A program made the position numbers and the translations under genes. Source: Lichenicoccus roseus (lineage in GTDB: Bacteria > Pseudomonadota > Alphaproteobacteria > Acetobacterales > Acetobacteraceae). From it: a stretch of 64,000 bases of DNA. The notes under the pieces are model-generated. The model did not search any database and had not been told where the DNA came from. It saw nothing but the letters and a program-made list of their open reading frames with translations. The stretch is taken from assembly GCF_005844085.1 (NCBI RefSeq), contig NZ_VCDI01000003.1, positions 186,001 to 250,000 of the forward strand, read 5' to 3'. Positions 1 through 8,285 of this stretch are shown here, in pieces. How positions within the stretch are numbered: position 1 is the stretch's first letter; each line of letters opens with the position of its first letter.

Positions 1-227
1 ATCGCGGTGACGCCCAGCTCGGCGATGTAGTCCAGCTTCTGCAGCAGGCCGGCAAAGTCGCCGACGCCATCGTTGTTGCCATCAAAGAACGACTTCAGGT
101 GGATCTGGTAGATGATGGCATCCTTGAACCAGAGCGGGTCGGCGATCGGTGCCAGCCCGATCGGCTGCGCCTCGGCGTTGCGGGCCTCTTCGCTCTGGAC
201 GAAGTTCGATGCGGTTTCGGTGCTCAT
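1..227 (-). CDS. treS: Trehalose synthase / maltose glucosyltransferase, N-terminal part
   Basis: The first 75 codons are present and the gene runs off the left edge. After a short variable leader the protein reads PLWFKDAIIYQIHLKSFFD then NNDGVGDFAGL, the typical opening of the GH13 barrel in trehalose synthase (first beta strand and the calcium-site-like NDGVGD loop). TreS interconverts maltose and trehalose in the cytoplasm and, with maltokinase, supplies maltose-1-phosphate. It lies 76 nt downstream of glgE on the same strand, the usual GlgE-pathway operon order. Other GH13 enzymes share this opening, so the assignment to TreS rests partly on the glgE context. Confidence 0.85.
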   Translation of the reverse strand, partial: MSTETASNFVQSEEARNAEAQPIGLAPIADPLWFKDAIIYQIHLKSFFDGNNDGVGDFAGLLQKLDYIAELGVTA

Positions 228-303
228 AGGCGATCGGGGCCCTCTTCGGGGTGCTGCAGATATTCAGGCGTCGGCCGGACCGTGCGGCCGCTTGGAGGTG
301 GGC

Positions 304-3300
304 TCAACTGTCCGGCCGGGCGCGCCAGATCAGGTAGGGCTGCTGCGGGGTCAGCGTCACGGTGTGGTACTTGCCGGTCAGGCTGAAATGGTCGCCGCCG
401 ATCAGGTCCTCGAGCTGCAGCGTAGCCTGGTCGGGAAGGCCCCATTTCCAGAATGGCAGTTCGATGCTCGCCTGCTGCGTCTGGTGCGCATCGAGGCTGA
501 CGAAGCAGAGCACGCAGTCGCTGCGATCGGCGGTCGCCTTTTCGTAGAACAGCACGGCATCGTTGGCGGCCGGCAGGAAGGCGATGTCGAGATGCGTACG
601 CAGCGCCGGGCTTTCCGCACGTATGCGGTTCAGCCGGGTGATCTCGGCCACGATGTTGCCCGGACGCTGCCAGTCCCAGGTGCGGATCTGGTACTTCTCG
701 CTGTCGAGATATTCCTCGCGGCCCGGCAACGCAGCGCCCTCGCACAGTTCGAAGCCGTTGTAGACGCCCCACAGGCCGGACATGGTGGCGGCGAGGGCCG
801 CCCGGATCAGGAACCCGGCACGGCCGGAGTTCTGCAGGAAGACCGGGTTGATGTCGGGCGTGTTGACGAAGAAATGCGGCCTGAAGAAGTCTCGCGGCGC
901 CTGCTGCGAAAGCTGGGTGAGGTACTCGGTGATCTCGGCCTTGCTGTTGCGCCACGTGAAGTAGGTGTACGACTGCCCGAAGCCGACCTTGGCGAGCCGG
1001 TTCATCACCTTCGGTCGGGTGAACGCTTCCGCCAGGAACACCGCGTCCGGGTAGCGTGCACGCACCTCGGCGATCATCCACTGCCAGAACGGAAACGGCT
1101 TGGTGTGCGGGTTGTCGACCCGGAACAGCCGGATCCCCTGCTCGCACCAGAACAGCACCACGTTGGCCAGCGCGATCCAGAGATCCGGCACCGCGCCGCC
1201 GGCGTAGAAATCGACGTTCACGATGTCCTGGTATTTCTTCGGCGGGTTCTCGGCATAGCGGATGCTGCCGTCCGGCCGCCAGGCGAACCAGTCGCGATGC
1301 CCGCGCAGCCAGGGGTGGTCGGGCGCGCACTGGATGGCGAAGTCCAGCGCCAGCTCGAGCCCGCTCTCCTCGGCGGCGCGGCGCAGGTGCAGGAACTCGG
1401 CGAGCGTGCCGAGTGCCGGATGGATGGCATCGTGGCCACCCTCCTCGGAGCCCACCGCGTACGGGCTGCCGACATCCTCCGGCCCCGGCGTCAGGGTGTT
1501 GTTCGGGCCCTTGCGGTTGATGCGCCCGATCGGATGGATCGGCGGAAAATACAGCACGTCGAAGCCCATCTCGCGAATGCGCGGCAGATGGCGCTCGACA
1601 TCGCGGAAGGTGCCGTGCCGATGCGGGTCGTCCGCCATCGAACGCGGGAAAACCTCGTACCAGCTGGCGAATCCGGCGCCGGTGCGCTCCGCATCGACCG
1701 GCATCTCGTCCGAGGCGACCAGATGCGGACGGTCGTCGGCCACATCCATCAGCGCCGCGAGGTCCGGCGCCAGCAGCAGGTCGCGCTGCGCGGTCTCGCC
1801 GTCCTCCTTGCCTGCGGACTGCTCGCCCGCCGCCTCTATCTTCGCCAGCAGGCGGGCGAGTTCGGTCGCGGCAGCACTGCCGCGCTGCGACGCCGCCCGT
1901 ACCAGGGCCTGCCCCTCGACCAGCTCCAGCGAGATCGGCACGCCGGCGGCGGACTTCGCGCCGAGCTCGTGGCGATAGTTGGCGAACATGTCGCGCCACG
2001 CCACCACCCGGTAGCGGTGCAGGCCACGCTCGACTAGCGGGAAGCTCGCCGCCCACCGGTCGTTGCCGAGCAGGCGCATGCGCACCTCCTGCCAGCCGGT
2101 CTCGCCGCGCATGCCCGGGCCCTGCCACTGCAGGGCTGCCGACATAATGTCGTGGCCGTCGCCGATCACGTCGGCCTCGACATCGACCAGATCGCCGGTG
2201 GTGCGCTTGACGGGGAACAGGCCGCCATCGACCGCTGGCGCGACCGCCTCGATGGCAAGCCGGTTCCATCTGCCGGCGGTGGTCGCAAGCGCGCGATCGA
2301 GCGCCGGGTGCGGCGGCGCGGCAAGCTGCGTCGCCTCGAACAGCCGGGTCTCGCCGGCGCCGAGGCTGAGACGCTGACCCGGCACCAGCCGGACACCGTC
2401 GGCGTTGTCGAACGCGGTGAAGCTGCCCCCGACGCCGGGCAGGAAGGCGGCAGGATCGATCGAGGCTGGCCGGTCGGTGGCGGGGTTCAGCAGCAGGATG
2501 ACAGCCTTTCCACTCCACCGCGGATCGTCGCCATCGGCACGCAGGGTAGCCTGTATGCCGGAACCGGGGGCGGTGAGGGAGCGGCCTGGGCGGTAGCCCG
2601 AGACCTGCCGGGCCAGTTGCGCCGCCTGCCGCGCTTCCTCGGCGGGCGGCGCGATCCAGCCGATCCCGTGGGCAAGGCAGTAGCCGAGGGCACGTCCCTG
2701 GGCAGCCCCGGATGGCACCATGGAAGTCGGCAGCGGAGCCAGCACCGGCGCAACCGACCGAAGCAGCGTGAGCTCGTCGGCAAGCCAGCGATCCCGCCAG
2801 TTCCACCAGGCGAGCGAGCAGGATACCGCATCGAGGCCGACGCCGCGCAGCGAGGCGAGCGCGGTCCAATCCACCCCGGCGGTATCCGCGACCAGGGTCA
2901 TGGTACGTGCCGCGGTGCGCAGGGCACGGAGCAGCGGCGCGAGCAGGTCCGGCGGCAGTCCGGCGAGGCCGCGCAGCCGCACGCCAGCAAGACCTGCTTC
3001 CTTCAGGCCGGCGATGGTCTCTCCCCACCAGGTGCCGAGGCGGGTCGCGCTCGCCTCGTCCTGCAGCAGCGGACGCGCCAGGTGCGGAGTGTGCTGCCGG
3101 CGCGGATCGAGCAGGGTGGCGGGGTCCGGTGGGCCGAACAGGTCCGGCCGGGCGCGCGCTGCCTCGCCATCGACGGCGACGCAATCGAGGGCGAGATCGA
3201 TCAGCAGCGGCATCGGCTCCGAGACCCGTCCGCCGGCTAGCGAGACCGCCGCCGTGGCGATCGCCTGCCACGCCGTATCCCGGCTATCGAGCACCCCTGC

Positions 3301-3453
3301 ATCGCTGCCCGCCGCCAGCAGGTCGGACAGCAGCAGGTGGGTGGACCCGGCATAGCCGGCCGGGTCGTCACGCGACGTGCTGCTCAGCCATGCGATGCAA
3401 GGCGGCGATCGCAGGATAGGCTCGTGTGAGCTGGTGTTCTCTAGCGAGTCCAT
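304..3453 (-). CDS. glgE: Alpha-1,4-glucan:maltose-1-phosphate maltosyltransferase, N-terminally extended
   Basis: GlgE transfers maltosyl units from maltose-1-phosphate onto alpha-1,4-glucan in the cytoplasm. The GH13_3 catalytic part fills the C-terminal two thirds: VLYFPPIHPIGRINRKGPNN near residue 632, the nucleophile in FRVDNPHTKPFPFW (D780), the acid/base in FLAEAFTRP (E809) and the third acid in NTPDINP (D867). At 1049 residues it is much longer than actinobacterial GlgE (about 660-700). Roughly 380 extra N-terminal residues look like a degenerate sugar-hydrolase barrel (LADTAGVDWTAL and SCSLAWWNWRD lie in it), and I see no catalytic acid triad there. Such extended GlgEs are known in proteobacteria. 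The ATG at 3453 is the first start in a long open frame. It is followed 76 nt downstream by treS. Confidence 0.93.
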   Translation of the reverse strand: MDSLENTSSHEPILRSPPCIAWLSSTSRDDPAGYAGSTHLLLSDLLAAGSDAGVLDSRDTAWQAIATAAVSLAGGRVSEPMPLLIDLALDCVAVDGEAARARPDLFGPPDPATLLDPRRQHTPHLARPLLQDEASATRLGTWWGETIAGLKEAGLAGVRLRGLAGLPPDLLAPLLRALRTAARTMTLVADTAGVDWTALASLRGVGLDAVSCSLAWWNWRDRWLADELTLLRSVAPVLAPLPTSMVPSGAAQGRALGYCLAHGIGWIAPPAEEARQAAQLARQVSGYRPGRSLTAPGSGIQATLRADGDDPRWSGKAVILLLNPATDRPASIDPAAFLPGVGGSFTAFDNADGVRLVPGQRLSLGAGETRLFEATQLAAPPHPALDRALATTAGRWNRLAIEAVAPAVDGGLFPVKRTTGDLVDVEADVIGDGHDIMSAALQWQGPGMRGETGWQEVRMRLLGNDRWAASFPLVERGLHRYRVVAWRDMFANYRHELGAKSAAGVPISLELVEGQALVRAASQRGSAAATELARLLAKIEAAGEQSAGKEDGETAQRDLLLAPDLAALMDVADDRPHLVASDEMPVDAERTGAGFASWYEVFPRSMADDPHRHGTFRDVERHLPRIREMGFDVLYFPPIHPIGRINRKGPNNTLTPGPEDVGSPYAVGSEEGGHDAIHPALGTLAEFLHLRRAAEESGLELALDFAIQCAPDHPWLRGHRDWFAWRPDGSIRYAENPPKKYQDIVNVDFYAGGAVPDLWIALANVVLFWCEQGIRLFRVDNPHTKPFPFWQWMIAEVRARYPDAVFLAEAFTRPKVMNRLAKVGFGQSYTYFTWRNSKAEITEYLTQLSQQAPRDFFRPHFFVNTPDINPVFLQNSGRAGFLIRAALAATMSGLWGVYNGFELCEGAALPGREEYLDSEKYQIRTWDWQRPGNIVAEITRLNRIRAESPALRTHLDIAFLPAANDAVLFYEKATADRSDCVLCFVSLDAHQTQQASIELPFWKWGLPDQATLQLEDLIGGDHFSLTGKYHTVTLTPQQPYLIWRARPDS

Positions 3454-3719
3454 GGCGCGTCCCGATGCTGGACCCGGTCGGCCGGATGCGCCGGGTCCTG
3501 TTGTCGTCCAGGTATCTTGCAGTTGCTGTGGTGAAAGCCGTCAGCGCTCGGAGTCAACTACGGGGAAGGCGATCCCGACCCCTGCAGGCTCCCGATTTCC
3601 GCCGGCCCCGACCCAGGCTGGCCCTCGACCTCATGCCATTGTTGCGCGAACGCCTTGTCGCAGAGGCCGGTTCCCTCGTTACGCTCCCGTTAAACGCGGC
3701 GCCACCGCCTGGCGGAAGC

Positions 3720-4463
3720 CTATTTCAGGCTCAGGCCGCCGGTCACCGCCTGGTAGGTGGCAATCGCCAGCGTGAGCGGCTCGAACGGCTTGGTGATGAC
3801 GAAGGCTGGCTCCACCGTCTCGCCGGTCAGCAGCCGCTCGGGATAGGCGGTGACGAAGATCACCGGGGCGTAGTGATGCTTGAGGATGCGGCTGACGGCG
3901 GAGGTGCCGTCGCCGCCGAGGCCCAGGTTGATGTCGGCGAGGATCAGGCCCGGTCGCGTCTTCTGGGCGATCTTGACGGCGTCCGCCTCGGTCGAGGCCA
4001 CGCCGACCACCCGGTGTCCGCAACTGAGAACCAGCTCCTCGATGTCCATCGCGATGATCGGCTCGTCCTCGATGATGAGGACATCGGTCGCCGCCGAGGC
4101 GCGCAGCCGCTCGCGGGCATGGGCCAGTTGCGCGCCGGCTTCGGTCACCTCCAGGCCGACGATCGGCGCCGCCTCCTCGATCGGCACCTCTTCGAGCGAC
4201 GTGAGCAGCAGCAGCTGCCGCTGGCGCGCGGTCAGCCCCTCCTCGACCGCACCGGGATCGACCAGGCCCATCTCGAACCGCCGTGTCACCCACTTGTAGA
4301 GACCCTGCCGGGCGGTGCGGTCGTCGGTCGGGGCGGACAGCAGCTCGCGCAGGCTCTCCGCCACCAGCAGGTCGCCACGTGGTTGGCTTCCGGTCAGGGC
4401 ACGCGCATAACGTCGAGCGTAGGGGAGAGCGCGTATCAGGTCGTCGCGCCGGGTCGTGGCCAT
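3720..4463 (-). CDS. phyR: PhyR, general stress response regulator with sigma-like domain
   Basis: A 247-residue protein with an N-terminal EcfG sigma-like domain (LPYARRYARALTGSQ near residue 13; LTARQRQLLLL near 78) fused to a C-terminal receiver (VLIIEDEP, phospho-acceptor D177 in LADINLGL, conserved K225 in ITKPFEP). In alphaproteobacteria phosphorylated PhyR uses its sigma-like domain to sequester the anti-sigma factor NepR and so frees EcfG. I place the start at 4463 (MATTRRDDLIRALPYA), which gives the family length. The frame stays open upstream to 4571, but that stretch is low-complexity and unlike PhyR. It is divergent from the sigma factor gene at 4697, as is common at these loci. 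Confidence 0.93.
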   Translation of the reverse strand: MATTRRDDLIRALPYARRYARALTGSQPRGDLLVAESLRELLSAPTDDRTARQGLYKWVTRRFEMGLVDPGAVEEGLTARQRQLLLLTSLEEVPIEEAAPIVGLEVTEAGAQLAHARERLRASAATDVLIIEDEPIIAMDIEELVLSCGHRVVGVASTEADAVKIAQKTRPGLILADINLGLGGDGTSAVSRILKHHYAPVIFVTAYPERLLTGETVEPAFVITKPFEPLTLAIATYQAVTGGLSLK

Positions 4464-4696
4464 CAGGCGTTTCTTTCTGGGCAGGGCGTGGCTGGTGTAA
4501 GCCGGGCTTGTGGGCAACAGGCCGGTTCTGGGCGAGAGCGGGCCTTCCGGCAAGACCCGGAAGCCGGGCAAGGCGTGAGGTTTGATTGCAGCGTAGCACC
4601 CGAAGCAACGGCGCCCCGGATGCCCCCCCCGAAACGCGCGCGGAAACGCATGGGGAATTGCCCCGGGTCAGGGGCGATCGGGGTTCGGGTGGCCCG

Positions 4697-5188
4697 ATGG
4701 CGCCGGACCGGGCGCTGCAGCGGGACATGTCGGCGTTGCTGCCCGACCTGCGCGCCTTCGCACGTTTCCTGACCCGGGATGCGACCACCGCCGACGATCT
4801 CGTGCAGGACACCCTGGTGCGGGCGCTGGCGGCACAGGCGCAGTTCCAGCCGGATACCAACCTGAAGGCCTGGCTGTTCACAATCCAGCGCAACGCGTTC
4901 TACGAGCAGGCGCGACGTCGCCAGCGCGAGACCAGGGTGCTGAGCCGGCGCATGCCGGAGGCGGACACCGTGGCGCCGGCAGCTTCGCATCGTGCCGAGG
5001 TCGCCGACCTGCAGCGCATGCTGTTCACCCTGCCGCCGCTGCTGCGCGAGGCCCTGGTGCTGGTCGGCGCGCAGGAACTCAGTCACGAACAGGCTGCCGC
5101 GATCTGTGGGGTCCCGGTCGGCACCATGAAGGCGCGCGTGTCCCGGGCGCGCAGCCAGCTTGCACGGACGGTATCGGCCGAGAGCTGA
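4697..5188 (+). CDS. ECF sigma factor, EcfG-like (first of two)
   Basis: A 163-residue ECF sigma factor. Region 2 reads LRAFARFLTRDATTADDLVQ and NLKAWLFTIQRNAFYEQARR. Region 4 reads LPPLLREALVLVGAQELSHE and VPVGTMKARVSRARSQLA, the helix-turn-helix that reads the -35 element. It lacks extra C-terminal domains, which fits the EcfG/ECF15 type that directs the alphaproteobacterial general stress regulon. I chose the ATG at 4697. The frame is open back to 4586, but that segment is arginine-rich and unlike the family, and ATG 4727 is a further option. It is divergent from phyR and lies upstream of a second sigma factor, nepR and a kinase. Confidence 0.85.
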   Translation: MAPDRALQRDMSALLPDLRAFARFLTRDATTADDLVQDTLVRALAAQAQFQPDTNLKAWLFTIQRNAFYEQARRRQRETRVLSRRMPEADTVAPAASHRAEVADLQRMLFTLPPLLREALVLVGAQELSHEQAAAICGVPVGTMKARVSRARSQLARTVSAES

Positions 5189-5407
5189 CATCCGGGCGCG
5201 CTCAATACTGCAATGGCGCGCAGGGCAGCGATCACGGCGATCCTTCTCCAGGGTTTGAAGCATCAGCGTAGCGTGCCGGCGGCGGAACGCAAAACGTGGC
5301 CGGACCCGGCGGCGCGCTCCGTTTTTCGTGAACACAATAGTTGCGGCACGGTGCAACCCGATGAAAAGCCGGTTCATTGGTCGGCCAGAGTTGGAGATCT
5401 TGCGCCC

Positions 5408-6001
5408 ATGTCGAACTGCTTCCACGAACAGGTCATCACCATCCTGCCGAAGCTGCGGATCCAGGCGTTGGCCCTGACCCGCAACCGGGCCGCAGCCGAG
5501 GATCTGGTTCAGGACGCCGTCTGCAACGCTCTTTCGGCGCAGGCGAGCTTCATCCCGGGCACCAATTTCGCCGCCTGGATGCACCGCATCCTCCGCAACC
5601 GCTTCATCTCGAACCTGCGCAAGCGTCGCGACACCACCGACATCGACGACGTGCCGTCGTCGGTGTTCGCGACCGAAGCGCCGCACGAGGACCGGCTTGC
5701 TCTGAAGGACCTCAGCAAGGCGATCGGTCGCCTGCCGGCGGATCAGCGCGAGGCGCTGATCATGGTGGTGGTGCAGGGCATGAGCTACGAGGCGCTGGCT
5801 GAGTCCACCGGTTGCGCGGTTGGCACCGCGAAGAGCCGTGTGTTCCGCGCCCGCCGTCAGCTCGAGACCTGGCTGATGGGCGAGACCCCCGGCAAGGAGG
5901 GTGCGCGGGTTGCCGCGAAAGCCGCTCAGCTTAGCCGCCAGGTGGACGCCCGCCTGAAGGAAGCCGCCCGTTCGCTGCCACTTGCCGCGACACCTGCCTG
6001 A
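5408..6001 (+). CDS. ECF sigma factor, EcfG-like (second of two)
   Basis: A 197-residue ECF sigma factor. Region 2 is LRIQALALTRNRAAAEDLVQ followed by NFAAWMHRILRNRFISNLRK. Region 4 is LPADQREALIMVVVQGMSYE followed by CAVGTAKSRVFRARRQLE. The last 35 residues are a lysine/alanine/arginine-rich tail not needed for the fold. The start is ATG 5408 (MSNCFHEQ). An in-frame upstream ATG at 5213 would add a 65-residue leader that resembles no sigma factor. Two EcfG-like genes sit in tandem between phyR and nepR, so they may have different targets, or one may be the main NepR client. I cannot tell which from sequence alone. Confidence 0.87.
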   Translation: MSNCFHEQVITILPKLRIQALALTRNRAAAEDLVQDAVCNALSAQASFIPGTNFAAWMHRILRNRFISNLRKRRDTTDIDDVPSSVFATEAPHEDRLALKDLSKAIGRLPADQREALIMVVVQGMSYEALAESTGCAVGTAKSRVFRARRQLETWLMGETPGKEGARVAAKAAQLSRQVDARLKEAARSLPLAATPA

Positions 6002-6182
6002 GCTTCCGGAGGCCATGGGTCCGCCCGTCGGGGACCCGGCACCCGGGCCGGGTCATCCGCGGGCGTCATCGCAAAGGTGATTGCAGGCCCGCTGTGTTGC
6101 ACCTGCGAAGAGGAACCACGGCTGTCCATGCTCGCTTGGGTCTCAACAAGACGCCCGTGCGTGTGAGCCAGGACTGATGCCG

Positions 6183-6353
6183 ATGACCGAGGGAAAGGAT
6201 TCAGCAAACCGGCCGAACCGCGTCGGCCGGACGAAGCAATCACTGGCGTTCGATCAATGGCTCGATCGGGGCCTCCACGAGCTCTTCGACGGCGTCGCCA
6301 AGGAGCCGATCCCCGAGGAGCTCCTCAAGATCATCGAGGATGACAAGTCCTGA
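6183..6353 (+). CDS. nepR: NepR, anti-sigma factor of the general stress response
   Basis: A 56-residue protein. Its conserved half, FDQWLDRGLHELFDGVAKEP followed by IPEELLKIIEDD, is the NepR helix pair that binds either EcfG or the sigma-like domain of PhyR. The start is set at ATG 6183, with AGGA at 6170-6173 at good spacing. ATG 6177, two codons upstream, is too close to that site. Its stop TGA shares one base with the ATG of the histidine kinase (TGATG at 6351-6355), so the two are probably translationally coupled. The conserved core is at the C-terminal end, and the protein stops shortly after it. Confidence 0.9.
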   Translation: MTEGKDSANRPNRVGRTKQSLAFDQWLDRGLHELFDGVAKEPIPEELLKIIEDDKS

Positions 6354-8155
6354 TGAGCAGTCCGGGCGCGGCACTGCCGACCGGCACTGCCCCGGAAAGT
6401 CTGACGGGCGCATTGCGCCGCTGGATCGGCGGCTCGGTGGACGCGGTCAGCACCCGCATGATCGCGATCATCCTGTTGTCGTCGATGCCTCTGGCTCTGC
6501 TCAGCGGCTTGGTTTCCTGGCATAGCTACCAGGCGGTTTCCGGCTACAGCAGTGCGCGTGCCGAGGCCATGGCGCGGATGTTCCAGGAGCGCGCGAGGCA
6601 GGATCTCAGCCAGGACAACGTTTTCCTGAATGCGGTCGCGCATCTCGACGACCTCGGTGATCCCCAGGATTGCAACCGGGCCCTCAGGGTGGCGCTCGCA
6701 ACCCAAAATGGTCACACCCTCGACCTCGGGTTCTACGACGCCGGCGGCCGGCTGCTGTGCTCCGCCGGGGAGCCGGTCCACGACGCCGGCTCCGGAGCAT
6801 CGATGCCGCAGCCAAGTGGTGCCGTGGTGCAGCGCGTAAGCGCTGATGGACCTGACGGCCGCCGCACCCTGGTGGGTGTGACCCGTGTCGGCTGGTCGCA
6901 CGACGAGATCTTTGGCGATTTCGGCCATGTCGGCTTCCTCGGACGCAATCGGCCGGTCCGGGCGTGGCTGTTCCGCGACGATCAGGCGGCCTCTCCGCTC
7001 TGCATCGATTGCGGCTGGATCGCTCCTGGAAGCCTGCCTGATCTGCGCGCACAGGCGGCCACCGGTCATGGTGTCGCCATCGCCTGGCATGGCGAGTCGC
7101 TGGCAACGACCCGGATCGGCGATGGCCTCGACCTGCTGACCGTCACCGAGCCGACCGCAGAGGAAGCCCGCGCGCTCAGCGTCTTCATCATGCGCGTGAT
7201 CGGCATCGTCCTGATCCTGGGTGTCGGGCTCATCGCGGTCGCCGTCTGGGCCAACCGGCTGGTGGTGACGCCGCTGCAGGAGCTGACCGGGGTCGTGCTG
7301 CACTGGCGGCAGGCCGGCGACTACGAGGCGCGCGAGATACGCTACATGCCGACCGAGCTGCGCGAGCTCTCACGCGCCTTCACCCAGGCCACCCGCAGCC
7401 TGGCGCGGCACGAGAACAACCTGCGCGAGGCGGAGACCAAGCAGGCGCTGCTGATCAAGGAGATCCATCACCGGGTCAAGAACAACCTGCAGATCATCGC
7501 CTCGCTGCTGAACCTGCAGGCCAACCGCATCCGCCAGCCGGAGGCGCGCGCGGAATTCGCCTCCGCCCGGGACCGCGTGCGGGCGCTGGCGACGCTGCAT
7601 CGGTACCTCTACTCCGAGGGCGAGCTGCAGACGCTGAACATGCGTTCGTTCCTCGAGGAGCTGTGCGGCCAGCTTTTCCAGGCCATCGGGGAAAAGGAAG
7701 GCCGGCGCATCCGGCTCGAGATCGACGCGTCCGAGATGGCGATGTCCACCGACCAGGCGGTGCCGCTGGCGCTGGTGGTGACCGAAGCGGTCAGCAACGC
7801 GGTGAAGTACGCATTCCCCGGTGGACGGGCCGGCAAGGTCCGCGTCGTTCTCGCGGCGACCAGCAACGGCCGCGCGCGGCTCGCCATCGAGGATGACGGC
7901 GTCGGTATTCCAGCCGGCCGCGCGGAAACCGAGACCGGGATCCGCGATGGCCTTGGCATCCAGCTTATCCGCGGGTTCGCGCGCCAGCTCGGCGCCGGGC
8001 TCGAGGTGCAGGAAGGCTGGACCGAGAACGGCGGCGGCACCCGCTATCTGCTGGTGTTCCCGCTGCAGCCGGAGGCCGAGGCCGAGGATCTCGAGGAGGC
8101 GGATGCCGGCCAGTGGGCGGGTGCCACGGCACGGGGTGGTTCAACCGGGGCGTGA
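6353..8155 (+). CDS. Membrane histidine kinase, HisKA_2 family, general stress sensor
   Basis: A 600-residue sensor kinase. A first membrane helix lies near residues 36-56 and a periplasmic sensor region spans about 57-275. A second helix near 277-297 is followed by a HAMP-like linker, then the HisKA_2 dimerisation box LLIKEIHHRVKNNLQIIASL with phospho-acceptor H372, and an HATPase domain (VTEAVSNAVKYAFPGG N-box, IEDDGVGIPAG, GLGIQLIRGFARQL). Kinases of this family (PhyK/PhyT-like) phosphorylate PhyR. The overlap with nepR and the position beside phyR make PhyR the likely partner. The periplasmic domain contains CIDCGW and a few other cysteines. The ligand is unknown. Confidence 0.9.
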   Translation: MSSPGAALPTGTAPESLTGALRRWIGGSVDAVSTRMIAIILLSSMPLALLSGLVSWHSYQAVSGYSSARAEAMARMFQERARQDLSQDNVFLNAVAHLDDLGDPQDCNRALRVALATQNGHTLDLGFYDAGGRLLCSAGEPVHDAGSGASMPQPSGAVVQRVSADGPDGRRTLVGVTRVGWSHDEIFGDFGHVGFLGRNRPVRAWLFRDDQAASPLCIDCGWIAPGSLPDLRAQAATGHGVAIAWHGESLATTRIGDGLDLLTVTEPTAEEARALSVFIMRVIGIVLILGVGLIAVAVWANRLVVTPLQELTGVVLHWRQAGDYEAREIRYMPTELRELSRAFTQATRSLARHENNLREAETKQALLIKEIHHRVKNNLQIIASLLNLQANRIRQPEARAEFASARDRVRALATLHRYLYSEGELQTLNMRSFLEELCGQLFQAIGEKEGRRIRLEIDASEMAMSTDQAVPLALVVTEAVSNAVKYAFPGGRAGKVRVVLAATSNGRARLAIEDDGVGIPAGRAETETGIRDGLGIQLIRGFARQLGAGLEVQEGWTENGGGTRYLLVFPLQPEAEAEDLEEADAGQWAGATARGGSTGA

Positions 8156-8285
8156 AGTTTCGTCCACGACCCTGATTGCCGGCCGGGTATCGCGGATTAA
8201 CAACGGCACCGACCCCTGTTGCCGGCGGTGCCCGTTGTCTAGATCTGCCGCATCCGGAGCCGATCGGTGCGAGCAGCCGGGATGA

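Noticed and set aside
112-2037. 641-codon open frame antisense to glgE and treS
   Set aside because: GlgE catalytic motifs lie on the opposite strand. The antisense product has no recognisable domain.
4464-4571. N-terminal extension of PhyR from ATG 4571
   Set aside because: It would add 36 Pro/Ser-rich residues unlike PhyR. The family starts close to the LPYARRYARALTGSQ helix.
5213-5407. N-terminal extension of the second sigma factor from ATG 5213
   Set aside because: The 65 extra residues are unlike any sigma factor, and ATG 5408 begins right before region 2.
6112-6137. GGAACC upstream of nepR as a possible EcfG promoter
   Set aside because: There is no CGTT-type -10 at 16-17 bases. The following bases are CGCTT, a poor match.
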